Below, in pieces: positions 19,298 through 27,508 of a DNA stretch of 64,000 nt. The notes beneath the pieces were generated by a model, which was given only the letters and a program-made list of their open reading frames with translations, did no database searches and was not told the DNA's origin. The stretch lies in contig NZ_AP023174.1 in assembly GCF_013426895.1 (NCBI RefSeq), positions 62,001 through 126,000 of the forward strand. Reading direction: 5' to 3'. This DNA comes from Paraburkholderia largidicola. GTDB lineage: Bacteria > Pseudomonadota > Gammaproteobacteria > Burkholderiales > Burkholderiaceae. Numbering within the stretch: position 1 is the stretch's first letter; each line of letters begins with the position of its first letter. A program made the position numbers and the translations under genes.

Positions 19298-19711
19298 GGC
19301 TTTAGGAATCAGGCGACGTAACACGCGACGAAAGGTGCGGCAAAAGCAGCACCATCCATGCCAGCGAGTGGGACGCAATAGCCTGAGGAAAGACGGAGTG
19401 AATCAGCAGCGGCTGCGGATGGCCGTGCCGATGGCGGGATAGCGTGTGTTGCAATCGACATGGACGACAGGCTACACGTGATTCGTGACCGTCGAAAGTC
19501 TGGCGGGATCAGGGTTTTTACGAGGACGAAGCCCGCACGATCGCGCCCTTTGCGCTCGACGAACGTGCATGGCTGCCCATCCGCCGTGCAGCGTCGCCCG
19601 CCCCGATTGCATGTCTGGCGCAAGAGAAACGCATGACTGGCGCCGGTACGATCGTGCCCGTTTTACAATGAGAAGCCGTTGTCGAACGAACGCTAGCTGA
19701 ACGGAACGTCC
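19298..19711. other. Intergenic region between the Arg-rich ORF and the PhyH gene
   Basis: This is a 414-bp stretch containing promoters of both flanking genes by position. Only short, unconserved open frames are present; no clear promoter box, RNA gene or repeat was recognised. Confidence 0.4.
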
Positions 19712-20473
19712 ATGTCAGTCCATTCGAAGAAAGAGCAGATCCAGGTGCTGCGGGATCAGGGTTATGTCATCGTCCCGGGTCTCATCACGCCCGAGCGCTG
19801 CGCTGAGATGAAACAGATCGCGCGCCAGCAGTTGCAGGAAGCCGCCGATCCCGTCGAATTCGAAGCGGACCTGCGCTATCCGGGCGCGCCGGAGTCGAAG
19901 CACGCACCGGGCGGTCATACGGTGCGGCGGCTGCTGGATGCGTACGCGCGTCATCCGCACTTTGCCGCATGGGCGACGGCGCCTGAGATTCGCGGCTGGA
20001 TGGAACTGTATTTCGGCGAAGAGCCGCGCCTGTCGCGCGCGCATCACAACTGCATGATGACCAAGCATCCAGCGTACGGCAGCCTGACGGGCTGGCATCG
20101 CGACGTGCGTTACTGGTCCTTCGAGCGGGACGATCTGGTGTCGGTATGGCTCGCGCTCGGCGACGAAACCGTCGATAACGGCGCGCTGTGGTTCGTGCCC
20201 GGCTCGCACTCGGCGCCGTTCACGTCCGAACGTTTCGACGACGCGAAATTTTTCCGCTCCGATTTGCCCGAGAACGACGCGCTGATCCAGAAAGCAGTGT
20301 CGCCCGCATTGAAAGCGGGCGACGTCGTCTTCTTCCATTGCAACACGCTGCATTCGGCGGGGAAGAATCTGTCCGATCAGGTGAAGTTCTCGCTGGTCTT
20401 CACCTATCACGGCGCCAGCAACGTGCCGCTGCCGGGTTCGCGCTCCGCGTCCAAGCCGGAAGTGGCGTTCTGA
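19712..20473 (+). CDS. Phytanoyl-CoA dioxygenase (PhyH) family protein
   Basis: This 253-aa Fe(II)/2-oxoglutarate-dependent oxygenase has the iron triad in place: His129 and Asp131 (GWHRDV) and His214 (NTLHSAGKN), in the double-stranded beta-helix order of PhyH proteins. FFHCNTLHSAGKNLS and FSLVFTYHG complete the fold. It is cytoplasmic. PhyH relatives hydroxylate varied small molecules, so the substrate cannot be assigned. It is a lone gene; the DUF3185 gene follows tail-to-tail 12 bp away. Confidence 0.85.
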   Translation: MSVHSKKEQIQVLRDQGYVIVPGLITPERCAEMKQIARQQLQEAADPVEFEADLRYPGAPESKHAPGGHTVRRLLDAYARHPHFAAWATAPEIRGWMELYFGEEPRLSRAHHNCMMTKHPAYGSLTGWHRDVRYWSFERDDLVSVWLALGDETVDNGALWFVPGSHSAPFTSERFDDAKFFRSDLPENDALIQKAVSPALKAGDVVFFHCNTLHSAGKNLSDQVKFSLVFTYHGASNVPLPGSRSASKPEVAF

Positions 20474-20485
20474 GCGTTCAGCGTT

Positions 20486-20686
20486 CTAGCGCTTCGACGA
20501 CGCGAGCCCGATCAATCCGGCGAGCGTCGCGACGATGCCGCCTGCGATCAGGAAAATGGTCTTGTTGGTCGGCGAGCCGGTGAACACGCGGGACACGTCG
20601 TTGCTGAACGAATGAAACGACTGGCCGCCGAAGTACAGCAGCACCACGCCGCCGACGATCAATGCGAGCGAGATCGCTTTGGTCAT
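20486..20686 (-). CDS. DUF3185 small membrane protein
   Basis: This 66-aa protein has two hydrophobic segments (AISLALIVGGVVLLYFGG, about 4-21; IFLIAGGIVATLAGLIGL, about 43-60) joined by a Ser/Asn-rich loop, matching the DUF3185 family. The ATG at 20686 is preceded by AAGGAG with 5-nt spacing, better than the GTG two codons upstream. The function is unknown. It probably inserts in the inner membrane. Confidence 0.8.
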   Translation of the reverse strand: MTKAISLALIVGGVVLLYFGGQSFHSFSNDVSRVFTGSPTNKTIFLIAGGIVATLAGLIGLASSKR

Positions 20687-20997
20687 GAACACTCCTTATC
20701 GATGGATTACGGTGGCCGAAAGTCTAGGTGAAGGGCGGCGCCACGTCCATGTTCGCTTCCCGCAATGTGGGCGTCTGCAGCGAGCGCGGCGATTGGCTAA
20801 CATAGCGTGTTGCGCCGCTGCTGCATGCGCTGCGTGCCGGTGTGATACCGGTATCAGATTGCGGGTATCCGCGTATGGCATCTGCAAGGGCGGCGCTTCG
20901 CTACAAAGCATCACCAATCACAACAAACACGCATTATTCACGCGATGCGCACGCCGCATCGCCGACTCCACTCCTGTTCTCGACAAGGACACCAGCA
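20687..20997. other. Divergent promoter region of the DUF3185 and gpr genes
   Basis: This 311-bp stretch lies between divergent genes. An in-frame extension of gpr to 20842 exists but lacks homology to YghZ. An AT-richer block (20915-20945) may hold the gpr promoter. No operator was recognised. Confidence 0.4.
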
Positions 20998-22041
20998 ATG
21001 GCTTACGAAGCAGCTTCAGCACGCTATTCGGACATGCAGTACCGCGTTAGCGGCAAGTCAGGTCTCAAACTGCCGGCGCTGTCGCTCGGCCTGTGGCACA
21101 ACTTCGGCGACACCACGCCGATCTCGACGCAGCGCGACATTCTGCGCACGTCGTTCGATCTCGGCATCACGCACTTCGACCTCGCGAACAACTATGGGCC
21201 GCCGTACGGCAGCGCCGAAACCAACTTCGGCCGCATCTTCAAGGACGACTTCAAGCCGTACCGCGACGAGCTGCTGATCTCGTCGAAGGCTGGCTGGGAC
21301 ATGTGGCCCGGTCCGTACGGCCAGGGCGGCGGCTCGCGCAAGTACATCCTTGCGAGCCTCGACCAGAGCCTGCAGCGCATGGGTCTCGACTACGTCGACA
21401 TTTTCTATTCGCATCGCTTCGACGTCGACACGCCGCTCGAAGAAACGGCGGGCGCGCTCGCGAGCGCAGTTCAGCAGGGCAAGGCGTTGTATATCGGCAT
21501 TTCGTCGTACTCGGCGCAGAAGACGCGCGAAATGGCCAAGCTGCTTGCCGAATACAAGGTGCCGCTGCTGATCCATCAGCCGGCGTACAACATGCTGAAC
21601 CGCTGGATCGAAGAGGAACTGCTCGACACGCTCGAAGAAACCGGCTCGGGCGCGATCGCGTTCACGCCGCTCGCGCAAGGCGTGCTGACTGGCAAGTACC
21701 TGAACGGTGTGCCGCAGGATGCGCGCGTCAACAAGGCGGGCGGCGGCTCGCTGAAGCAGGAGCATCTGAGCGAGCAGAACATCGAGCGCGTGCGCAAGCT
21801 GAATGACATCGCGCAGCGTCGCGGTCAGAGCCTCGCGCAGATGGCGCTCGCATGGACGCTGCGCGATCCGCGCGTGACGTCGGCGTTGATCGGCGCGAGC
21901 AAGGCCGAGCAGGTTCGCGAGAATGTCGCTGCGCTGAAGAATCTTTCGTTCACGGCAGAAGAACTGGCCGAGATCGACCGGTATGCGACGGAAGGTAGTG
22001 TGAACCTGTGGGAGAAGCCGTCGACGGATCAGCATATCTGA
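20998..22041 (+). CDS. gpr: L-glyceraldehyde 3-phosphate reductase (YghZ/Gpr) aldo/keto reductase
   Basis: This 347-aa NADPH-dependent aldo/keto reductase is very close in length and sequence to E. coli YghZ, which detoxifies L-glyceraldehyde 3-phosphate and other aldehydes. It shows the AKR tetrad: Asp and Tyr in FDLANNYGPP, Lys in LLISSKAGWDMWPGPYG, and His in DIFYSHRFD. NADP-binding IGASKAEQVRENV is near the C-terminus. ATG 20998 (MAYEAASARYSDMQYR) aligns with the family start. It is followed immediately by the large palindromic element E1. Confidence 0.93.
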   Translation: MAYEAASARYSDMQYRVSGKSGLKLPALSLGLWHNFGDTTPISTQRDILRTSFDLGITHFDLANNYGPPYGSAETNFGRIFKDDFKPYRDELLISSKAGWDMWPGPYGQGGGSRKYILASLDQSLQRMGLDYVDIFYSHRFDVDTPLEETAGALASAVQQGKALYIGISSYSAQKTREMAKLLAEYKVPLLIHQPAYNMLNRWIEEELLDTLEETGSGAIAFTPLAQGVLTGKYLNGVPQDARVNKAGGGSLKQEHLSEQNIERVRKLNDIAQRRGQSLAQMALAWTLRDPRVTSALIGASKAEQVRENVAALKNLSFTAEELAEIDRYATEGSVNLWEKPSTDQHI

Positions 22042-22707
22042 GGGGTTGAGCAGGGTTTTGGTTTTTGCAGTCGCTGGTATCTGGAAGGCGGTGTTTGCTG
22101 CGCAGGCTTTCTGCGGTTTGCCGTCGCGCTGGCATCCGCGTGATGTTTTCGGTTTTCATGCGTTGCCCCTGTGCGGGGCGGCACCTACTTTTCTTTGCCG
22201 CCGCAAAGAAAAGTAGGCAAAAGAAAGCGGCTCACACCGCCAGTTCTTGTTCCTGCCTGAGGGCCCCCACAGGTTCTTACACTTCACACGGCAACCACGT
22301 GACCGACGTTCGTTGCCAGCGCTCTCGCGATGCGCCTCACCCGCTTCGCCCTCCCGCGTTACAGCATGCCGCGCCACACAGTCCACCGCCGCCCAGGTGG
22401 CAAACTGTGTGTCGGCCCAAGTGCTCCACACGCCTCACTTCGGACCGGTAACGCACGCGTTCCATCTGTAAGAGCGCTAACGCATACGACGCAACAACCT
22501 ACACACAGTTTGCCACCTGGGCGGCAGCGACCAGTCGCTGCCGCTAGCCCGTGTGCGGGTGTTTGAAGTGGGTGAGGCGTTCATTCAGCGCGTTTGCAAC
22601 GCAGGCGAACAAGGGCGTTGCCGTGTGAAGGGTGGGGACGTTGGGGACCCGTGGATAGAAACACGGGCTGGCGGTGTGAGCCGCTTTCTTTTGCCTACTT
22701 TTCTTTG

Positions 22708-22713
22708 CGGCGG
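22708..22713. repeat. Left copy of IS target-site duplication
   Basis: CGGCGG here and at 23992-23997 flank the IS. The unbroken copy E2 has a single CGGCGG at 45623-45628, so this is a 6-bp target duplication in the loop of the terminal hairpin. Confidence 0.85.
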
Positions 22714-23991
22714 TGTACAGACTGGAGACATCGCTGACAGGTGTACAGGGACATGACTGACACTTTCGGGTAATCAAACGCCCGGATTTCCACCATGCCC
22801 TGGGATGTAAAAGACACCATGAATCGTCGCGAAGACTTCGTCTGCGAGGCTGCCACACAGGCGGTCCCGTTCAGCGAGCTATGCCGTAAATTCAAGATCA
22901 CCCGCCAGACCGGCTACAAGTGGCTCGCCCGCCACAAGTCTGAGGGTAGCAAGGGGCTGGCCGACCGCTCCCGGCGCCCGCATCACAGCCCCACACGCTC
23001 ACCGGAGCACATCGAGGCACTGGTGCTGGACCTGCGCCGCCAGCATGGCTGGGGCGGACGCAAGATCGCACGGCGCCTGCGCGATCTGGGCCAGATTGAG
23101 GTTCCCGCGCCCGCCACCATCACCGAGATCCTGCGACGCCACGGGCTCATTGATGAACAGGCGTCCCGCCAGCGCCAGCACTGGCAACGCTTCGAGCACG
23201 AGCATCCGAACTCGTTGTGGCAGATAGACTTCAAGGGCGACTTCCCGACGCTGGAGAGCGGGCGCTGCGCGCCGCTGACGGTCATCGATGACCACTCGCG
23301 CTACAACATCGTGCTGAGCGCCTGCGCGCGCACCACCACCGGGATCGTGCAGGCAGAGCTTGAGCGGGCGTTTCGCTGCTACGGACTGCCATCGCGCATC
23401 AACACCGACAACGGCGCGCCGTGGGGCTCGCCCAGTGCGCCGGGGCAGCTCACCGAGCTCGCGGTCTGGCTGATCCGGCTGGGCATCCAGGTGAGCTACA
23501 GCCGCCCATATCACCCGCAGACCAATGGCAAGGATGAACGGTTTCACCGCTCGCTGAAGGCTGAAGTGCTGGAGCGGCACACGTTCACCACGCACGCGCA
23601 CGTGCAGCAGGCACTGGATCGCTGGCGGCAGGTGTACAACACCGAGCGTCCGCATGAGGCACTGGACATGGCGGTGCCGGTCACCCGCTACGCGTGCAGC
23701 CTGCGCAGGATGCCGGAGCGGCTGCCCGAGCCCGAATACGGTTGCGGCGATGAAGTGCTACAGGTCAATGCAAGCGGCGTGGTGCGCGTGCGAGGCGAGA
23801 AAGTGAAGCTCTCGATTGCGCTCAAGGGGCTGCAGGTGGCAGCCCGCCCGAGCGAAAACGAAGACGGAGTGATCGAGCTCTGGTTTGCCCATCAGCGAGT
23901 CGCAAAACTTGACCTGAAGACAGTAAAACCCTGACCATCATGTGTCAGCGATGTCCCTGTACATGTGTCAACCATGTCTCCAGTCTGTACA
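22714..23991 (+). mobile_element. IS481-family insertion sequence, 1278 bp
   Basis: Both ends begin TGTACAGACTGGAGACAT. The terminal inverted repeats run about 50 bp with roughly 44 matches and contain a second internal TGTACAGGGACAT block. One transposase gene fills the element. A 6-bp direct repeat CGGCGG flanks it. It is intact by sequence: full ends, full-length ORF and duplicated target, which suggests recent insertion and possible activity. Confidence 0.92.
22795..23934 (+). CDS. IS481-family transposase
   Basis: The 379-aa transposase has an N-terminal helix-turn-helix (about 25-60, CRKFKITRQTGYKWLARHKS), a second HTH near 85-115, and an rve integrase core with the DDE residues in LWQIDFKG (Asp), INTDNGAPWG (Asp) and QTNGKDERFHRSLK (Glu). 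The C-terminal beta-rich region is typical of the IS481 family. The frame is uninterrupted and the start (MPWDVKDTM) lies inside the element, 81 bp from its left end; an in-frame ATG at codon 9 is an alternative. Confidence 0.95.
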   Translation: MPWDVKDTMNRREDFVCEAATQAVPFSELCRKFKITRQTGYKWLARHKSEGSKGLADRSRRPHHSPTRSPEHIEALVLDLRRQHGWGGRKIARRLRDLGQIEVPAPATITEILRRHGLIDEQASRQRQHWQRFEHEHPNSLWQIDFKGDFPTLESGRCAPLTVIDDHSRYNIVLSACARTTTGIVQAELERAFRCYGLPSRINTDNGAPWGSPSAPGQLTELAVWLIRLGIQVSYSRPYHPQTNGKDERFHRSLKAEVLERHTFTTHAHVQQALDRWRQVYNTERPHEALDMAVPVTRYACSLRRMPERLPEPEYGCGDEVLQVNASGVVRVRGEKVKLSIALKGLQVAARPSENEDGVIELWFAHQRVAKLDLKTVKP

Positions 23992-23997
23992 CGGCGG
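23992..23997. repeat. Right copy of IS target-site duplication
   Basis: CGGCGG, identical to 22708-22713. It immediately precedes CAAAGAAAAGTAGG, the second arm of the broken hairpin. Confidence 0.85.
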
Positions 23998-24145
23998 CAA
24001 AGAAAAGTAGGTGCCGCCCCGCACAGGGGCGACGCTTGAAGCACGACAACAAAGCGCGGATGCCAGCGCAAAACAAAACACAAGCAAACCACACAGCTTG
24101 CGCAGCAATGCAAGAATGAAAAACAAAAAAACCAAAACCAAACCG

Positions 24146-24328
24146 CTACACCAGCGCAGGCAGCCCCTCCACCAGCACAACCGCAAACACCACACCCAGC
24201 AGCGCGCCAAGAACACGCAGCGTGTTATGCCTGAACTCGGTTTTGCAGGGCAGCGCGCCAAGGAACAGTGCCCCGGCCAGCGCCATCGGAATGACCAGAA
24301 TGAAATCACCGATCGTGAAGTAGTGCAT
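24146..24328 (-). CDS. Small two-helix membrane protein
   Basis: This 60-aa hydrophobic protein starts MHYFTIGDFILVIPMALAGALFLGALP and ends VLGALLGVVFAVVLVEGLPALV: two membrane segments joined by a short loop with Lys, Arg and His. The ATG at 24328 has a strong AAAGGAG ribosome-binding site 6 nt upstream, the main reason to call it real. I do not recognise a family. Its stop codon lies at the very edge of element E1. Confidence 0.65.
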   Translation of the reverse strand: MHYFTIGDFILVIPMALAGALFLGALPCKTEFRHNTLRVLGALLGVVFAVVLVEGLPALV

Positions 24329-24588
24329 GCCTGTCTCCTTTATGTACTCGTCTGACGCGACTGCATGCGGCGCGCCTGACTACCAGTATAGGAGACGGTA
24401 TCGATGCGTTTTGTGGGCTGGAGCGCACGCGGGCGTCTGTCTCTCCCGGCGCACAGCCAAGCGGGACAAGGCTTTGCGCCATCCCCGAGACAACACGTAA
24501 AATTCGGCGCCGTGCGAACGCCCGCTTACGCCGACCTTTCCGAATATGCGTTTTGTCGGTGGAAATGCGGGCGGACGCCGTGTAACGC

Positions 24589-25863
24589 TTACGCCATGCC
24601 GACGCGCTCGCGAGCCCGCAGTCGCGCCGACGCAAGTATGCCGATCACCAGCAATCCGCCGACGAGCACGGCCACGCCCGTCCACGCATAAGCCGCCCAC
24701 ACACGCCCGCCATACGACCCGACGATGCTCGATCCGAGGTAATACGCAAGCAGGTACAGCGCGGCCGCCTGGCCTTTCGCTTCCTTCGCGATGCGACCCA
24801 CCCACCCGCTCGCAACGGCATGTCCTGCGAAGAAGCCGAACGTCACACAGGCAATGCCGCACGCGATCAGCGCAAGCGACTGCGTCGTGGTCAGCAGCAG
24901 ACCGCACAGCATGATGACGATGCTGCCGATCAGCACGCGCCCGCGCCCGAACGTGTCGGCCATGCGGCCCGACCACGGCGACGCGACGACGCCCGTCAGA
25001 TACACGACGAAGATCCCGCCGATGGCCGTCTGACTCAGTCCGAACGGCGGCGCGAGCAGGCGATAACCAATGTAGTTGTAGAGCGTGACGAAGCTGCCCA
25101 TCAGCACGAAGCCCATCAGAAACAGCAGCGGCAAACCGGGGCGTCCGAGATGCTTTACGAGCGCCGTGCGGTGATGCGAGAAGCCGAGTCCGCGACGCGG
25201 GACGAAGTGACGCGAGGGCGGCAACAGCGAGCGGAACGCGAGCATCGAAAGAATGCCGAGCACGCCGATCGTGCCGATCGCCACGCGCCACGAGAACAGA
25301 TCCGCGACAACGCCCGTAATCACACGCCCCGCCATGCCGCCGATCGCCGTGCCGCCCACATAGAGGCCCATCGCAAGGCCGAGGCCATCGGGATGCACTT
25401 CCTCCGCGAGGTACGCCATCGCGACGGCAGGCACGCCGCCGAGCGCCAGCCCTTCGAGCGCGCGCAGCAACAACAGCGCGTGCCATTGCGGCGTGAACGC
25501 GACCGCGAGCGTCAGCAGCGACGACGCCGTGAGCGAAGCCGTCATCAACCGATGGCGGCTCCATCCTTCCGACACGAAGCCCGCGACGAACACGGCGAGC
25601 GCGAGCGCCGCCGTCGTCAGCGACAACGACAGGCTGCTTTGCGCGGGGCTGACGTCGAATGAGGCGGAGAACGCGGGCAACAGCGGCTGCACGCAATAGA
25701 GCAGCGAGAACGTCGCGTAACCGGCGAACAGCAGCGCGAGGCTGGCGCGCCAGTAAGCGCGCGTGCCGCGTTCGAGATACGGCGCGCCGGTGGAGGAAGC
25801 TGAAGAGGATGAAGCGAAAGACGATGAATCAGCGGGCCGACTCGGGTCCGACGATGCGGTCAC
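24589..25863 (-). CDS. MFS transporter (YnfM-like)
   Basis: This 424-aa major-facilitator protein has twelve hydrophobic segments. A Ser-rich cytoplasmic N-terminus (about 1-35) precedes helix 1 (SLALLFAGYATFSLLYCVQPLLP). The sequence RHRLMTASL at the 2-3 loop and GRMADTFGRGRVL at the 8-9 loop are the MFS signature positions. The sequence style matches the YnfM/arabinose-efflux-like branch. The start is GTG at 25863 with GGGAG upstream. Substrate unknown. It is probably a separate unit from the RND operon, which ends 139 bp upstream. Confidence 0.85.
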   Translation of the reverse strand: MTASSDPSRPADSSSFASSSSASSTGAPYLERGTRAYWRASLALLFAGYATFSLLYCVQPLLPAFSASFDVSPAQSSLSLSLTTAALALAVFVAGFVSEGWSRHRLMTASLTASSLLTLAVAFTPQWHALLLLRALEGLALGGVPAVAMAYLAEEVHPDGLGLAMGLYVGGTAIGGMAGRVITGVVADLFSWRVAIGTIGVLGILSMLAFRSLLPPSRHFVPRRGLGFSHHRTALVKHLGRPGLPLLFLMGFVLMGSFVTLYNYIGYRLLAPPFGLSQTAIGGIFVVYLTGVVASPWSGRMADTFGRGRVLIGSIVIMLCGLLLTTTQSLALIACGIACVTFGFFAGHAVASGWVGRIAKEAKGQAAALYLLAYYLGSSIVGSYGGRVWAAYAWTGVAVLVGGLLVIGILASARLRARERVGMA

Positions 25864-26002
25864 AACAAAACTCCCGGAAACGATTGAAACGACGCAGAGA
25901 CTCGCGCAATCAACGTGTGCAATCAGCGCGAAGGGTCAACGATACGCCGATTGCGCGTACCACGTCGTCGAATCCGGCAACAGGAAAGGAACGCGAGCCG
26001 TG

Positions 26003-27508
26003 TTAGCCGCGCGTCGCACCGGCGGCGCTGGCGGGCTGATCGGCGGCATCGGGATGCGTGAGCTGTTCGTCGGTGGGCAGCGACGTCGCGTCCCAGCCGC
26101 CGCCGAGCGCCTTGATCAGCGCGACGCTCGCGGCCATCCGGCGGCGCGCGATCGAGACCGCTTGGCGCTCGTTGGTGAGCGCCGTCGTCTGCGCGACTAC
26201 GACGTCGAGATACGTGATCGCACCGTTCTTGTAGCGGTTCGACACGATCGCGAGCGAGCGCTGTGCCGCCGAGACGGCGTCGTCCTGCGCCTGCGCTTCC
26301 TGTTCCAGCACGCGCAAGGCTGCGATGTTGTCTTCGACCTGGCCGAACGCCGACAGCACAGTTTGCCGGTACTGCGCGATGCCTTCGTCGTAGTTCGCCT
26401 GCGCTTCGGCTTTTTTCGCGGCGCGTCCGCCGAAGTCGAGCAGCGTACCGGCGAGCGTCGGACCGAGCGACCAGAAGCGGGCCGGCGCGAGCAGCCAATC
26501 GCTGAAATTGGTCGCCTCCAGCCCACCCGACACCGACAAAATCAGATTCGGAAAATACGCTGCCGTTGCAACGCCGATCTGCGCGTTCAGATCGACCATC
26601 TGCCGCTCGGCGGCGGCGATGTCGGGCCGGCGTTCGAGCAGCGTCGACGGCACGCCGACGGGTGCGATCACGGGCACGGCAACGAGCGGTGCGACAGGCA
26701 GCGAGAATGTCGACGGCGTCTGGCCAGTCAGGATCGCGATCGCGTGTTCGAGTTGGGCGCGCTGCACGCCGAGATCGATCGCTTGAGCCTGCGTCGTGCG
26801 CAACTGCGTCTGGGCCTGGGCGACGTCGGCGTCGGTGGCGATGCCGCCCTTGTAGCGGTTCTGCGTGAGTTCGACGGCTTCCTTGTAGGCGGCGATCGTG
26901 TCGTCGAGCAGTTGCCGTTCGCGGTCGATGCCGCGCAGTTCGAAATAGTCGGTCGCGAGTTCGGCCTGCATCGACAGCAGCACACTTTGCGCATCGGCGG
27001 CGCTTGCCTGCGCGTTCGCACGTGCGCCTTCGACGCTGCGCGACACGCGGCCCCACAAGTCGGGCTCCCACGTCGCGTCGGCGCCGACGATCCAGTCGTT
27101 GAGCGTCTTGCCCGCCGTCGATTTGAACTTCACGTTCTCCGACGACCGCGCGCGCGAGTAGCCGCCATTCGCGGTGACGACGGGGAAGAACTGCGAGCGG
27201 AATTGCTCGACCTGCGCGCGCGCCGCGCGAAAACGCGCCTGCGCGGCCTGCACGTTCTGGTTCGCGCTGGCCACCTGCTGTTCGAGCGCGTTCAGCGCGG
27301 GGTCGTCGTAGACCTCCCACCAGGCACTGCGGATGTGCGCGTCGGCGGGCTCGGCCGTTTTCCAGCCGGTGCCTTCGAGTTCCTTGTACGTGGCGGCCGT
27401 TGTTGCCGAAGGCCGCTTGTAGTCGGGGCCGACCGTGCACGCGGCAAGCAGACTCGCGCCCATCAGCGCGAAAGCCACCGAACGACGACGCATGCGGTAC
27501 GTGCTCAC
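26003..27508 (-). CDS. Outer-membrane efflux lipoprotein (OprM/NodT family)
   Basis: This 501-aa TolC-like outer-membrane channel is the third gene of the RND operon. The signal peptide ends in the lipobox LLAAC (ALMGASLLAAC), followed by TVGPDYKRP, the hallmark of NodT lipoproteins. The internally repeated OEP domains contain long helices. A GTG at 27508 overlaps the adaptor stop by 4 bp and has AAGG upstream, so I prefer it; an ATG at 27493 (MRRRSVAF) is the alternative. It would form the outer-membrane conduit for the pump. Confidence 0.88.
   Translation of the reverse strand: MSTYRMRRRSVAFALMGASLLAACTVGPDYKRPSATTAATYKELEGTGWKTAEPADAHIRSAWWEVYDDPALNALEQQVASANQNVQAAQARFRAARAQVEQFRSQFFPVVTANGGYSRARSSENVKFKSTAGKTLNDWIVGADATWEPDLWGRVSRSVEGARANAQASAADAQSVLLSMQAELATDYFELRGIDRERQLLDDTIAAYKEAVELTQNRYKGGIATDADVAQAQTQLRTTQAQAIDLGVQRAQLEHAIAILTGQTPSTFSLPVAPLVAVPVIAPVGVPSTLLERRPDIAAAERQMVDLNAQIGVATAAYFPNLILSVSGGLEATNFSDWLLAPARFWSLGPTLAGTLLDFGGRAAKKAEAQANYDEGIAQYRQTVLSAFGQVEDNIAALRVLEQEAQAQDDAVSAAQRSLAIVSNRYKNGAITYLDVVVAQTTALTNERQAVSIARRRMAASVALIKALGGGWDATSLPTDEQLTHPDAADQPASAAGATRG

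Larger units (their letters stand above)
22053..24144. repeat. Long palindromic dispersed element, copy E1 (interrupted by an IS)
   Basis: Without the IS, about 0.8 kb of non-coding DNA forms a nested imperfect palindrome. Outer tracts are GGTTTTGGTTTTT (left) and ACCAAAACCAAACC (right). Next come matching arms (GCTGGCATCCGCG left, its complement right) and GCCCCTGTGCGGGGC. Then a terminal hairpin CCTACTTTTCTTTG-6 nt-CAAAGAAAAGTAGG lies on each side (22184-22217; 22694-22707 plus 23998-24011). An inner perfect 24-bp inverted repeat (22389-22412 and 22501-22524) flanks an 88-nt centre. It fills the space between two convergent genes. A second copy, reversed, is at 44991-45746. Confidence 0.85.

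Noticed and set aside
22065..22756. Short ORFs inside element E1 (and similar ones at 44828-45722 in E2)
   Set aside because: They translate the repeat hairpins (for example the same CGAAPTFLCRR phrase in several frames and copies); no ribosome-binding site and no independent coding signal.
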